Shown: in pieces, positions 15,224 to 23,741 of the stretch
Layout: the number at the start of each line of letters is the position of its first letter
Numbering within the stretch: the stretch's first letter is position 1
DNA from: Prevotella sp. UBA7594
Lineage (GTDB): Bacteria > Bacteroidota > Bacteroidia > Bacteroidales > Bacteroidaceae
Reading direction: 5' to 3'
Assembly: GCA_002490315.1 (NCBI GenBank)
Contig: DLKG01000075.1
Span: 678-25,771, forward strand
Length of the DNA stretch: 25,094 bases
Made by a program: the position numbers and the translations under genes
Notes under the pieces: generated by a model
Database searches by the model: none
Told to the model about the DNA's origin: nothing
The model's input: only the letters and a program-made list of their open reading frames with translations

Positions 15224-17776
15224 ATGATTAAAAACAAACTTATCCTCACCACTCTCCTTGCGGCAGCCTGCGCCTCCGGCGTCTACGCACAAACCGACGG
15301 CTTCGACCTCAACTCGCAGCGAGGCGAGAAGCAGGATGTCAACATGGTGCCGGGCAAGAAGCTCGATCATCACGGCTTCATCGTCAACCCAACTCCTCAC
15401 GCTCTCTCCATCGACTCTCTTTCCTGGCTCGACCTCAATGGCGGAGTGACGCTCAAAGACAAGTCGGGCAAGTTTGCCAACGACATTGCCTTCCTCCAGC
15501 AAACAGCCAAGGGCACACCCCTCAACATCATCTTCGGCGAGAAGCCTGCAAAGAAAGCCGGACTGAAGAAGCTGACGTCGGGAGCCTATCTGCTCACAGT
15601 CGACAAGAAGGGCATCAACATCGTGGGCTACGACGAGCGCGGCGCCTTCTACGCCCTGCAGACTCTACGCCAGATTGCCGAGAGCCCGGCAGCAAAAGGA
15701 CGACTGCCCTACCTCACATGCAACGACTATCCCGATCTGCCACTGCGCGGCGTAGTGGAAGGTTTTTACGGAGAGCCGTGGTCGCATCAAGTGAGACTCT
15801 CGCTCATCGACTACTACGGACGCAACAAACTCAACGAATACGTCTATGGTCCGAAGGACGACCCCTACCACAGCTGCCCTAACTGGCGTCTGCCCTATCC
15901 GCCGGAACAAGCAAAGAACATACGCGAACTGGTGGACGCCTGTCGCAAAAACCGCGTGGACTTCGTGTGGGCCATTCATCCGGGACAGGACATAAAATGG
16001 AACGAGGAAGACTACAATAATCTCGTCAACAAGTTCAATCTTATGTACGACCTTGGCGTGCGCTCCTTTGCCATCCATTTCGACGACATCGACGGCGAGG
16101 GTACAAATCCAAAGAAACAGGTAGACTTGCTCAACCGCCTCACACGCGAGTTCGTGAAGGCGAAGGGCGATGTGGCTCCGCTCGTGGTCTGCCCTACCGA
16201 CTACTCACAACTATGGGCAAAACCGGGACCTGACGGTCCGCTCGCCATCTACGGCAACGAACTCGACCCGTCGATAAACGTATTCTGGACAGGTGCAGTC
16301 GTTTGCTCCGACCTCACCAAAGAGACGCTCGACTTCGTTGACTCGCGCATCAAGCGCCCGGCTTACTACTGGTGGAACTTCCCCGTGACCGACTATGCGC
16401 GCCACATCATCATGCAAGGTCCTGCCTACGGACTTGAGAACGACATCACGGACAAAATGACATGTGGCGTGCTCTCAAACCCGATGGAACACGGCGAGGC
16501 ATCGAAACTTGCTCTCTACGGCGTTGCCGACTACAACTGGAACGTAGCCGACTATAACGCCATCGACAACTGGGAGCGCGGACTCGTCGACCTCACTCCT
16601 GAAGCACACGAGGCTTACCGCACTTTCGCCATACATTCCTGCGACACGGAGACGGGCTACCGACGCGCCGAGTCATGGGAAACAAATACGTTCCGCCTCG
16701 CCGACTTCTCCGAAAAGGCCTACGAAGACCTCTACAAAGAGTTCGACCGCGTGGAGAAGGCTAAAAAGACAATGGAGCGCAACTGCAAGAACCAGCTTCT
16801 CATGAAGGAATTGGAACCTTGGCTCGTAGAATTCAAGAAACTTGGAGAGCGCGGCAAGAACACTCTTCAGCTTATGCAGATTTTCCGCAGCGGCAACAAC
16901 CAAAACTTCTGGAACGCTTTCGTTGCCAACCGCATGACGAAGGAACAGCGCGCTGCCTACGAGAAACACAAATCGGGCACGATGAAACTGCAGCCGTTCT
17001 ACGAAAACGGCATGGACGACATGGCGAAGCAGTTCTTCCAGAACCTCACGGGGGAAGTGCCTGCCTTCTACAAGGGCATCGGCACATATCCAACTCTCGC
17101 CACAACGCAAAACAAGCTGATGTTTGACAACGACTCCACTACCTACTACCACTGCGGTCAAAGCCAAGCTACTGGCGACTGGGTTGGAGCCGACCTTGGC
17201 ACTGTTCGTGACGTGCGCGAGGTGCGTATCCTTCAGGGACGCAACTCTATCGACGACGTTGACTACTTCGACAACACTATCCTCGAGGCATCTGCTGACG
17301 GCAAGACTTGGACTCCACTCACGGGCGAACTGAAGAAAACCTACATCATCCACTGGAAGGGCGACGCTGTGAAGGCACGCTACGTACGTATTCGCAAAGT
17401 GGAGTCGGAGAAGAAGAGCTGGATTGCCGTACGCGAGTTCATGGTAAACCCGACGACTCCAGAGTCGTTGCCGTTCAAGGTAGAGTCAGCCGACAAGGAG
17501 GCTGCCATGTTTGCCTTCGACAAGAATCCTGTGACGTCATTCCAGAACACGGGCAAGACAACGTTTGGCATAGAGAAGGGCACTAAGACATTCACGCTGC
17601 TGCTCAACGTGCAACCCAACAACGAACTGAAATTCAACCAGTATGACAGCAAGGGCAAGCTCATTGCCTCTACCAACATTGATAATTCCTTCTTCAATGT
17701 CAACGTGGCGAAGAAGGCAGTGAAGGCTGAGATTGAGGGCAACGTCGAAGTGTTCGAAGTGATAGGCAAGAAGTAA
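15224..17776 (+). CDS. Secreted GH84 beta-N-acetylglucosaminidase (O-GlcNAcase-like) with CBM32-like domain
   Basis: Hydrolyses terminal beta-linked N-acetylglucosamine by substrate-assisted catalysis, probably in the periplasm or at the cell surface. Length is 850 residues. A signal peptide (residues 1-22) ends LAAACASGVYA, with no lipobox cysteine at the cleavage point. An N-terminal GH20b-like domain spans about 50-150. The GH84 barrel spans about 172-460, with GVVEGFYGEPWSHQ and the catalytic Asp pair in FAIHFDDIDG (D287, D288). A helical linker domain lies at about 470-600. An F5/8-type C (CBM32-like) domain lies near 630-742 (FDNDSTTYYHCG, WVGADLG, RYVRIRK). About 105 further C-terminal residues of beta-rich type follow. 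It is longer than the well-known Bacteroides GH84 enzymes, from memory around 740 residues. It stands alone, with its own promoter and a very strong terminator. Likely targets are mucin or other host GlcNAc glycans. Confidence 0.95.
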   Translation: MIKNKLILTTLLAAACASGVYAQTDGFDLNSQRGEKQDVNMVPGKKLDHHGFIVNPTPHALSIDSLSWLDLNGGVTLKDKSGKFANDIAFLQQTAKGTPLNIIFGEKPAKKAGLKKLTSGAYLLTVDKKGINIVGYDERGAFYALQTLRQIAESPAAKGRLPYLTCNDYPDLPLRGVVEGFYGEPWSHQVRLSLIDYYGRNKLNEYVYGPKDDPYHSCPNWRLPYPPEQAKNIRELVDACRKNRVDFVWAIHPGQDIKWNEEDYNNLVNKFNLMYDLGVRSFAIHFDDIDGEGTNPKKQVDLLNRLTREFVKAKGDVAPLVVCPTDYSQLWAKPGPDGPLAIYGNELDPSINVFWTGAVVCSDLTKETLDFVDSRIKRPAYYWWNFPVTDYARHIIMQGPAYGLENDITDKMTCGVLSNPMEHGEASKLALYGVADYNWNVADYNAIDNWERGLVDLTPEAHEAYRTFAIHSCDTETGYRRAESWETNTFRLADFSEKAYEDLYKEFDRVEKAKKTMERNCKNQLLMKELEPWLVEFKKLGERGKNTLQLMQIFRSGNNQNFWNAFVANRMTKEQRAAYEKHKSGTMKLQPFYENGMDDMAKQFFQNLTGEVPAFYKGIGTYPTLATTQNKLMFDNDSTTYYHCGQSQATGDWVGADLGTVRDVREVRILQGRNSIDDVDYFDNTILEASADGKTWTPLTGELKKTYIIHWKGDAVKARYVRIRKVESEKKSWIAVREFMVNPTTPESLPFKVESADKEAAMFAFDKNPVTSFQNTGKTTFGIEKGTKTFTLLLNVQPNNELKFNQYDSKGKLIASTNIDNSFFNVNVAKKAVKAEIEGNVEVFEVIGKK

Positions 17777-17797
17777 GAAAATCTCTAATACAGACAC

Positions 17798-17834
17798 AAA
17801 AAGGAGGTTGAGCGTTTCGCTCAACCTCCTTTTT
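17798..17834 (+). terminator. Intrinsic terminator of the GH84 gene
   Basis: A perfect 17-bp stem AAAAAGGAGGTTGAGCG (17798-17814) and its complement (17818-17834) with a 3-base loop, ending in TTTTT and starting 22 bases after the stop codon. With A's on the left and T's on the right it could act in both directions. Confidence 0.92.
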
Positions 17835-17924
17835 GTTCGTCTGCAATTGCCATTTATCGGTGCTTCGCATTCCCGCAGGTCGCACCCTTACTCTCTTTTT
17901 GTTCGTCTGCAATTGCCCTTTATC
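17829..17924. repeat. Pair of 30-bp direct repeats after the GH84 gene
   Basis: CTTTTTGTTCGTCTGCAATT plus 10 more bases occurs at 17829-17858 and again at 17895-17924, with 29 of 30 positions identical (A or C at position 24). A 36-base spacer separates them. The first copy overlaps the T-run of the terminator, so it looks as if a terminator-tail segment was duplicated. Confidence 0.8.
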
Positions 17925-17948
17925 CCTTTGTTATAATCAACAATAATG

Positions 17949-19523
17949 TTATTCCGCAGCAATGTATGCCGCACACATTTCCGCACAACGCTCACCGTCT
18001 ACGCCTGCCGACACTATGCCGCCAGCATAACCAGCGCCCTCACCGCACGGGAAAAGTCCGTGCAGACGTACGTGCTGCAATGTATCACGGTCGCGCAGGA
18101 TGCGCACTGGCGACGACGTGCGGGTTTCTGTAGCGATAAGTACAGCCTCATTAGTGAGGAATCCGTGGCTCATCTTTCCAAACTTCCTAAAGCCTTCCTG
18201 TAAACGACCCGCCACTTGACGCGGCATCCAAAAGTGGAGCGGCGACGAAATAAGTCCCGGCGCATAGCTGCTCTTCGGCAAGTCGTATGACAGGCGTCCG
18301 TTCACGAAGTCGGCCATGCGCTGTGCCGGGGCAGTCTGCTTCATGTTGCCCTGCTGCCAGCAAGAGCGTTCGAGCTGTTCCTGGAAGCGCATCACGCGCA
18401 AAGCATCATTCTCCTCGCCTGGCACATCCTCTGGTCGGGTTTCAACCACCATGCCTGAGTTAGACCACTGCGTGCCACGGTTACTCGGGCTCATGCCGTT
18501 GACCACAATCTGCTCCTTGTCCGTTGCCGCAGGAATGACGAAGCCTCCGGGACACATGCAGAATGAATACACTCCGCGTCCGTCCACCTGTGTGACGAAA
18601 CTGTATTCTGCTGCAGGTAGGTACTTGCCTCTGCCTTGCTTGGAATGATACTGTATCTGGTCTATCAAGTGAGACGGATGCTCCAGTCGAACACCGACGG
18701 CAATGCCCTTTGCCTCAATCTCAACCTTTGCCTCAGCAAGATACCGGTAGACATCGCGTGCTGAATGTCCCGTGGCGAGTATCACCGGACCACGATAAAT
18801 CTCCTCTCCCCCATTCACGAGATTCACGGCCTCAACACCAACCACCGTGTCGCCTTCGAACAAGAGGCGCGTCATCTTCGTTTGGAAATGTACCTCGCCA
18901 CCACATCTTATTATTGTTTCGCGCATATTCTCAATCACCTTCGGCAGTTTGTCGGTGCCGATGTGCGGATGGGCATCGGCGAGAATAGACGTTGACGCAC
19001 CATGCTGGCAGAAAACATTGAGAATCTTCTCTATATTGCCGCGTTTCTTCGAGCGTGTATAGAGTTTGCCGTCGGAGTAGGCTCCTGCACCACCCTCGCC
19101 GAAGCAGTAGTTGCTCTCAGAGTCAACAGCCTGCAGTTTCTTTATGTTGGCAAGGTCTACCTTGCGGTCGCGTACGTTCTTTCCGCGCTCCAGCACAATG
19201 GGGCGCAGTCCGAGTTCTATCAGCCTCAGCGAGGCAAAGAGTCCGCCGGGTCCCTCGCCCACCACCACGACAGCCGGCTTTTGGCTCACGTCGCCATATT
19301 CTGTATGCACATACTCATCGTCCTGTGGCACTTCGTTGATGTAAAGCCTAACGGTAAGGTTGATGTAAATTGTGCGCTGACGCGCGTCTATGCTGCGCTT
19401 CAAGATACGCACGGCATTTATCGTGCGTGCGTCGATGCCCTTGTCGTCGGCAACAAATTGGCGTATGTTCTGCTCGCTTGATGCCACTACGGGCTGCACG
19501 CGTATTTGGTATTCCTGTATCAT
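17949..19523 (-). CDS. FAD-dependent dehydrogenase/oxidoreductase of the COG2509 type
   Basis: A predicted flavoprotein of unknown substrate, cytoplasmic. From the ATG at 19523 it has 524 residues. An N-terminal ferredoxin-like domain of about 80 residues (MIQEYQIRVQPVVAS...) precedes the dinucleotide-binding fold VVVVGEGPGGLFASLRL (GxGxxG at G89-G94), followed by IVLERGK. A segment reading NYCFGEGGAGAYSDGKLYT is characteristic of this family. GPVILATGHSARDVY marks the second FAD/NAD contact. The C-terminal third carries FCMCPGGFVIPAATD and, at the end, LFPCGEGAGYAGGIVSAGVDG, the last FAD-binding motif. The 63-codon upstream extension is rejected, because a TAATTTTG promoter box lies inside it. 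It has no operon partner. The family is widespread in Bacteroidota and its physiological reaction is not established to my knowledge. Confidence 0.9.
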   Translation of the reverse strand: MIQEYQIRVQPVVASSEQNIRQFVADDKGIDARTINAVRILKRSIDARQRTIYINLTVRLYINEVPQDDEYVHTEYGDVSQKPAVVVVGEGPGGLFASLRLIELGLRPIVLERGKNVRDRKVDLANIKKLQAVDSESNYCFGEGGAGAYSDGKLYTRSKKRGNIEKILNVFCQHGASTSILADAHPHIGTDKLPKVIENMRETIIRCGGEVHFQTKMTRLLFEGDTVVGVEAVNLVNGGEEIYRGPVILATGHSARDVYRYLAEAKVEIEAKGIAVGVRLEHPSHLIDQIQYHSKQGRGKYLPAAEYSFVTQVDGRGVYSFCMCPGGFVIPAATDKEQIVVNGMSPSNRGTQWSNSGMVVETRPEDVPGEENDALRVMRFQEQLERSCWQQGNMKQTAPAQRMADFVNGRLSYDLPKSSYAPGLISSPLHFWMPRQVAGRLQEGFRKFGKMSHGFLTNEAVLIATETRTSSPVRILRDRDTLQHVRLHGLFPCGEGAGYAGGIVSAGVDGERCAEMCAAYIAAE

Positions 19524-19544
19524 ATCATAATTATTAATGTAGCA

Positions 19545-19552
19545 CAAAATTA
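19545..19552 (-). promoter_or_regulatory. Predicted -7 box (TAATTTTG) for the FAD-dependent dehydrogenase gene
   Basis: The minus strand reads TAATTTTGTG, matching TAnnTTTG, 21 bases before the ATG. A CTG lies 18 bases upstream at 19571-19573. This gives a very short 5' leader and supports the 19523 start. Confidence 0.55.
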
Positions 19553-19781
19553 AGAAAATAAACTCAAATACAGTGCAATAACCACAATAAATTTCAGCGC
19601 TGACAACGTGACGGATGTCCCCCACCTTCACAACGACGAAACACGATAATCTGTACAAACGTATCTTTTCTTCTGTAATACGCAGAATGAAACGGCTGCA
19701 CCGACAAGACAATATATCTACAAAAGAACAACCGAATCAAGAAAATTGCTGACAAATAAGTAAAAAAGACAGCCTTTTCGG

Positions 19782-19811
19782 TTGCCATAACATTTATTTT
19801 TCGTAAATTTG
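19782..19811 (+). promoter_or_regulatory. Bacteroidota-type promoter of the thr operon
   Basis: TTG (19782-19784), 19 bases, then TAAATTTG (19804-19811) fit the sigma-ABfr pattern well. Transcription would start near 19817, giving a leader of roughly 215 bases before the thrA ATG. Confidence 0.75.
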
Positions 19812-19837
19812 CCTACACTTTTTATCAAGAACACTCT

Positions 19838-19882
19838 ATGTCAACGACACGGCGCCGAGCAGTTCCACAACCGAGTCAGTAA
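19838..19882 (+). other. Small open frame in the thr leader, possible leader peptide
   Basis: ATG at 19838 opens a 14-codon frame, MSTTRRRAVPQPSQ, ending TAA. It begins about 20 bases after the predicted transcription start and has two adjacent threonine codons. Two threonines are few compared with the dense runs of classical thr attenuators, so this is only a candidate. Confidence 0.25.
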
Positions 19883-19989
19883 CCAATGAGCAGACCGAGG
19901 AGTCTAACCCCATACCTCTCACGTATTGAGGATTGGAGCAGAAGCCCGTCTCACTGGCCACGGCAGGCATCGACGTCGAAACACAATCA

Positions 19990-20008
19990 GCCTCCCTTGT
20001 ATGGAGGC
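19990..20008 (+). promoter_or_regulatory. Small hairpin just upstream of thrA
   Basis: GCCTCC (19990-19995) pairs with GGAGGC (20003-20008) over a 7-base loop, 23 bases before the thrA ATG. It could influence ribosome access. No T-run follows, so it is not a terminator on its own. Confidence 0.4.
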
Positions 20009-20031
20009 ATTAACCAAAGAACAAGAAAGAA

Positions 20032-22467
20032 ATGAAAGTATTGAAGTTTGGCGGAACCTCCGTAGGTTCCGTAGAGAGCATCCTCAGCCTGAAGGCTATT
20101 GTAGAAAAAGAGGCAAAAAAACAACCCGTCATCATCGTAGTGAGCGCGCTCGGCGGCATTACCGACAAGCTCATCGCCACATCGCAACTCGCCGTGAAGG
20201 GCGACGAGACGTGGAAGGACGAGTTTCAGGCCATGGTCGACCGCCACCACCACATGATTGACACCATTATCGACGACCCGCACAAGCGCGAGACGCTCTT
20301 CCGCATCGTCGACTCCCTTTTCGAGCAACTTCGCTCCATATATTTTGGCGTATTCCTCATCCACGACCTCTCTCAAAAGACACAGGACGCAATTGTCAGC
20401 TACGGCGAGCGTCTCAGCTCCAACATCGTTGCCACGCTCGTACACGGTGCACGCTGGTTTGACTCGCGCGAGTTCATAAAGACCATGCGCAAGAACCGCA
20501 AGAACACTCTCGACTCAGAACTCACAAACCGCCTCGTGCGCCGCACCTTCGCCGACCTGCCGCGCATCTCTCTTGTTCCCGGTTTTATAAGTATGGATCG
20601 CGACACCGACGAGACCACCAATCTCGGACGTGGTGGCTCCGACTATACGGCAGCCATCATCGCCGCTGCCCTCGACGCCGACATCCTTGAGATATGGACT
20701 GACGTTGACGGATTTATGACCGCCGACCCGCGCGTCATCAAGACTGCCTACACCATCAACGAGCTCAGCTACATTGAAGCCATGGAGCTTTGCAACTTCG
20801 GCGCAAAAGTGATTTATCCGCCAACAATATATCCTGTCTGCGTGAAGAACATACCAATCCGCGTGAAAAACACGTTCAACCCCGACGCAGAAGGCACGGT
20901 TATCAAGGCAAAGATAGCCAACGACTCCAAACCCATCAAGGGTATCTCCAGCATCAACGGCACCACGCTCATCACCGTAACCGGTCTGTCCATGGTTGGC
21001 GTCATCGGCGTCAACCGCCGCATCTTCACGGCATTGGCAGACAACGGCATCAGCGTGTTCATGGTGTCGCAGGCCTCGTCGGAGAACTCCACATCCATCG
21101 GTGTGCGCGACCAAGACGCCGAGGCAGCCGTCGAGGTTCTCAACAGCGAGTTCGCCAAGGAGATAGAAACGGGCGCCATGTTCCCAATGCACGCAGAGAG
21201 CGGACTTGCCACCATTGCCGTCGTCGGCGAGAACATGAAACACACACCTGGCATCGCCGGCAAACTTTTCGGCACTCTTGGCAGAAGCGGTATCAGCGTC
21301 ATAGCCTGCGCGCAAGGCGCATCGGAAACCAACATCTCGTTTGTCGTCGACAGCAAGTACCTCCGCAAGGCACTCAACGTAATCCACGACTCGTTCTTCC
21401 TCTCCGAATATAAGGTGCTCAATCTCTTCGTGTGCGGCGTGGGCACGGTGGGCGGACAGCTCCTTGAGCAGATTCACGACCAATACGAGGAACTGAAGCG
21501 CACCAAACGACTGAAGCTCAACGTCGTTGGCATCGCCACCTCAAGGAAAGCCATTTTCAATCGCGACGGCATCGACCTCACCTCCTATCGCCAGCAACTC
21601 GACGCCGCTCCCTCAAGCAGCGATCTGCAGCTGCGCGACGAAATAATCGGAATGAACATCTTCAACAGCGTCTTCGTTGACTGCACGGCAAGCAAGGACG
21701 TGGCAGAACTGTACCAGTCGTTCCTTGAGCACAACATCTCAGTGATTGCAGCCAACAAAATTGCCGCCTCGTCGTCCTACGACAACTATATCCGACTAAA
21801 GGAGACAGCGTTGGCGCGCGGCGTGCTCTTCCGCTACGAAACAAACGTGGGCGCAGGCTTGCCCATCATCGGCACCATCAACGACCTGCGCAACTCAGGC
21901 GACGTAATTCTGAAGATAGAGGCAGTGCTCAGCGGCACGCTCAACTTCATATTCAACGAAATCTCAGCCGACGTGCCTCTCTCCGAGGCGGTGCGCCGCG
22001 CTAAGGAGCAGGGCTATAGCGAACCCGACCCACGCATCGACCTCTCAGGCAAGGACGTCATACGCAAGCTCGTCATCCTTGCCCGCGAAGCAGGCTACAA
22101 GGTGGAGAAGAGCGACGTGGAGAAGCATCTCTTCATCCCCGACGAATTCTTTGAAGGCTCCATTGAGGATTTCTGGAAAAACCTTCCTAAGCTCGACGCC
22201 GACTTCGAGAGCCGTCGCCGCCAACTTGAGAAAGAGGGCAAGCGCTGGCGTTTCGTGGCGACGTTCGACCACGGCAAGACCAGCGTAGCGCTGAAGGAAG
22301 TGGGACAGGAACATCCTTTCTACAATCTCCAGGGCAGTAACAACATCGTGTCGCTCACGACTGAGCGCTACCGCGAATACCCAATGCTCATTCAGGGCTA
22401 CGGCGCAGGAGCAAGCGTGACGGCTGCCGGAGTGTTCGCCAACATCATGTCGATTGCCAACATATAG
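20032..22467 (+). CDS. thrA: Bifunctional aspartokinase / homoserine dehydrogenase
   Basis: Phosphorylates aspartate to aspartyl-4-phosphate and, with its second half, reduces aspartate semialdehyde to homoserine. Length is 811 residues, typical for the fused enzyme. The aspartokinase domain (about 1-290) opens MKVLKFGGTSVGS and contains TTNLGRGGSDYTAAI. Paired ACT domains near 303-460 include GLSMVGVIGVNRRIFTALAD and SGISVIACAQGASETNISFV. The homoserine dehydrogenase domain starts near 462 with FVCGVGTVGGQL (NAD(P) loop), then SGTLNFIFNEI and GYSEPDPRIDLSGKDVIRKL near 660. The ACT pair suggests feedback inhibition by threonine. The ATG at 20032 directly precedes the conserved kinase start. 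It is the first gene of thrA - apgM-like - thrC; the next ATG is 45 bases on. Confidence 0.97.
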   Translation: MKVLKFGGTSVGSVESILSLKAIVEKEAKKQPVIIVVSALGGITDKLIATSQLAVKGDETWKDEFQAMVDRHHHMIDTIIDDPHKRETLFRIVDSLFEQLRSIYFGVFLIHDLSQKTQDAIVSYGERLSSNIVATLVHGARWFDSREFIKTMRKNRKNTLDSELTNRLVRRTFADLPRISLVPGFISMDRDTDETTNLGRGGSDYTAAIIAAALDADILEIWTDVDGFMTADPRVIKTAYTINELSYIEAMELCNFGAKVIYPPTIYPVCVKNIPIRVKNTFNPDAEGTVIKAKIANDSKPIKGISSINGTTLITVTGLSMVGVIGVNRRIFTALADNGISVFMVSQASSENSTSIGVRDQDAEAAVEVLNSEFAKEIETGAMFPMHAESGLATIAVVGENMKHTPGIAGKLFGTLGRSGISVIACAQGASETNISFVVDSKYLRKALNVIHDSFFLSEYKVLNLFVCGVGTVGGQLLEQIHDQYEELKRTKRLKLNVVGIATSRKAIFNRDGIDLTSYRQQLDAAPSSSDLQLRDEIIGMNIFNSVFVDCTASKDVAELYQSFLEHNISVIAANKIAASSSYDNYIRLKETALARGVLFRYETNVGAGLPIIGTINDLRNSGDVILKIEAVLSGTLNFIFNEISADVPLSEAVRRAKEQGYSEPDPRIDLSGKDVIRKLVILAREAGYKVEKSDVEKHLFIPDEFFEGSIEDFWKNLPKLDADFESRRRQLEKEGKRWRFVATFDHGKTSVALKEVGQEHPFYNLQGSNNIVSLTTERYREYPMLIQGYGAGASVTAAGVFANIMSIANI

Positions 22468-22511
22468 AATAGGCATTGAGGGATAACCACACACTTACTA
22501 ATATTTCGCCT

Positions 22512-23741
22512 ATGAAACACATCATCATTCTCGGTGACGGCATGGCTGACCATGCCGTCGACCGACTCGGAGGAAAGACTCTCCTTGAGTATGCCAACAC
22601 TCCCAACATGGATCTAATAGCGCGGCACGGACGCACGGGCAGACTGCTCACCGTTCCCGACGGCTTTCATCCTGGCAGCGAGGTGGCTAACGCCACAATC
22701 CTTGGCTACGACATGAACAAGGTTTACGAGGGACGCGGACCGCTTGAGGCGGCTTCCATCGGCTACGACATGCAGCCCGACGACCTCGCTCTGCGCTGCA
22801 ACATCATTTGCCTCGCCGACGGACTTATAAAGAACCACCATGGCGGCCACCTCACTACAGAGGAGAGTGAGGAACTTATCAATCTGCTCAACGAGCACCT
22901 CGCTGACGACCGGGTGCGCTTCATAAAGGGCATACAGTATCGCCACCTGCTTATTATAAAAGGTGGCAACAAGCACATCGACTGCGCCCCACCCCACGAC
23001 CACCCAAACGAGAAATGGCAACAGCTGCTTGTGCGCCCTGAGAAGGGCCATGAGCAAGAAGCCCTTGCCACGGCAACACTGCTCAATGAGCTTATTTTGA
23101 AATCGCAGAAAGTGCTTGCCGAAGCGCCGCTCAACCAGCGCCGGCGTGCCGAAGGCAAGGACGAGGCCAACAGTATCTGGCCTTGGGGCGGAGGCTACCG
23201 CCCGCAGATGAAGACCCTTCAGGAGATGTACCCGCAGATAAAGCGCGGCGACGTCATTTCCGCTGTCGACCTTATACGTGGCATCGGACATTATGCCGGA
23301 CTCCACAACATCATCGTGCCCGGAGCTACCGGACTCGCCGACACCAACTACGAAGGCAAGACACGCGCCGCACTCGACGCCCTGAAGAATGACGACTTCG
23401 TGTTCCTCCACGTGGAGGCAAGCGACGAAGCGGGCCACGACGGCGACCTCGCACTGAAGCTACGCACGATAGAAAATCTCGACAGCCGCATGGTTGGACC
23501 GATCTTCAAGGAAGTTTCAACATGGGAAGAGCCTGTCTGCATAGCCGTAATGCCCGACCATCCAACGCCCGTTGAGATACGTACACACATGAAAGAGCCT
23601 GTGCCGTTTGCCATTTGGTATCCCGGCATAGAGGCCGACAGCGTCACAACCTACAGCGAAGTGAGCTGCGTGCAGGGCAGCTACGGACTGCTAAAGCTGA
23701 CGGAATTTATGGACATGTTTATGAAAATTGGAGAAAAATGA
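22512..23741 (+). CDS. apgM: ApgM-family phosphoglycerate-mutase-like protein, probable homoserine kinase
   Basis: By family it is a cofactor-independent phosphoglycerate mutase of the archaeal type, in the alkaline-phosphatase superfamily. By position it is probably the homoserine kinase of this operon. Length is 409 residues from the ATG at 22512; a TTG at 22476 also opens the frame but lacks support. Metal-binding and catalytic signatures are IIILGDGMADH (residues 4-14), PGSEVANATILGYD with the candidate nucleophile S56, EGRGPLEAASIGY, HVEASDEAGHDGD and VMPDHPTPVEIRTH. It lies between thrA and thrC, and its TGA overlaps the thrC ATG (ATGA), which indicates tight translational coupling. No GHMP-type thrB is present. 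I recall genetic work on Bacteroides and Desulfovibrio assigning homoserine kinase activity to this subfamily; that should be checked. The phosphoglycerate mutase name is common in databases. Confidence 0.9.
   Translation: MKHIIILGDGMADHAVDRLGGKTLLEYANTPNMDLIARHGRTGRLLTVPDGFHPGSEVANATILGYDMNKVYEGRGPLEAASIGYDMQPDDLALRCNIICLADGLIKNHHGGHLTTEESEELINLLNEHLADDRVRFIKGIQYRHLLIIKGGNKHIDCAPPHDHPNEKWQQLLVRPEKGHEQEALATATLLNELILKSQKVLAEAPLNQRRRAEGKDEANSIWPWGGGYRPQMKTLQEMYPQIKRGDVISAVDLIRGIGHYAGLHNIIVPGATGLADTNYEGKTRAALDALKNDDFVFLHVEASDEAGHDGDLALKLRTIENLDSRMVGPIFKEVSTWEEPVCIAVMPDHPTPVEIRTHMKEPVPFAIWYPGIEADSVTTYSEVSCVQGSYGLLKLTEFMDMFMKIGEK

Larger units (their letters stand above)
19524..20031. promoter_or_regulatory. 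Divergent spacer with promoters for the FAD gene and the thr operon
   Basis: These 508 bases hold no gene I can support. The left part has the FAD-gene promoter, and a 10-bp palindrome TCAGCGCTGA lies at 19594-19603. The right part holds the thr promoter (19782-19811) and a leader of about 215 bases that is less AT-rich than other spacers and contains small open frames. A 64-codon minus-strand frame at 19594-19788 looks random. Confidence 0.6.

Noticed and set aside
19524..19712. In-frame upstream extension of the FAD-dependent protein
   Set aside because: The extension is Cys/Phe-rich, unlike the family, and contains the predicted promoter box. The conserved protein starts at MIQEYQIRV.
19594..19788. 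64-codon minus-strand frame between the FAD gene and the thr promoter
   Set aside because: It starts inside the thr promoter region, has no similarity I recognise, and shows no motif beyond a hydrophobic patch.
19886..20035. 49-codon frame whose TGA overlaps the thrA ATG
   Set aside because: As a protein gene it is unconvincing: Arg/Ser/Pro-rich, with no recognisable motif and unlike local codon use. Kept only as part of the leader observation.
20515..21483. Long minus-strand frames opposite thrA (also at 22614-23438 and 24029-24913 opposite apgM-like and thrC)
   Set aside because: All lie inside genes with full catalytic motifs on the plus strand and show only antisense-type composition.
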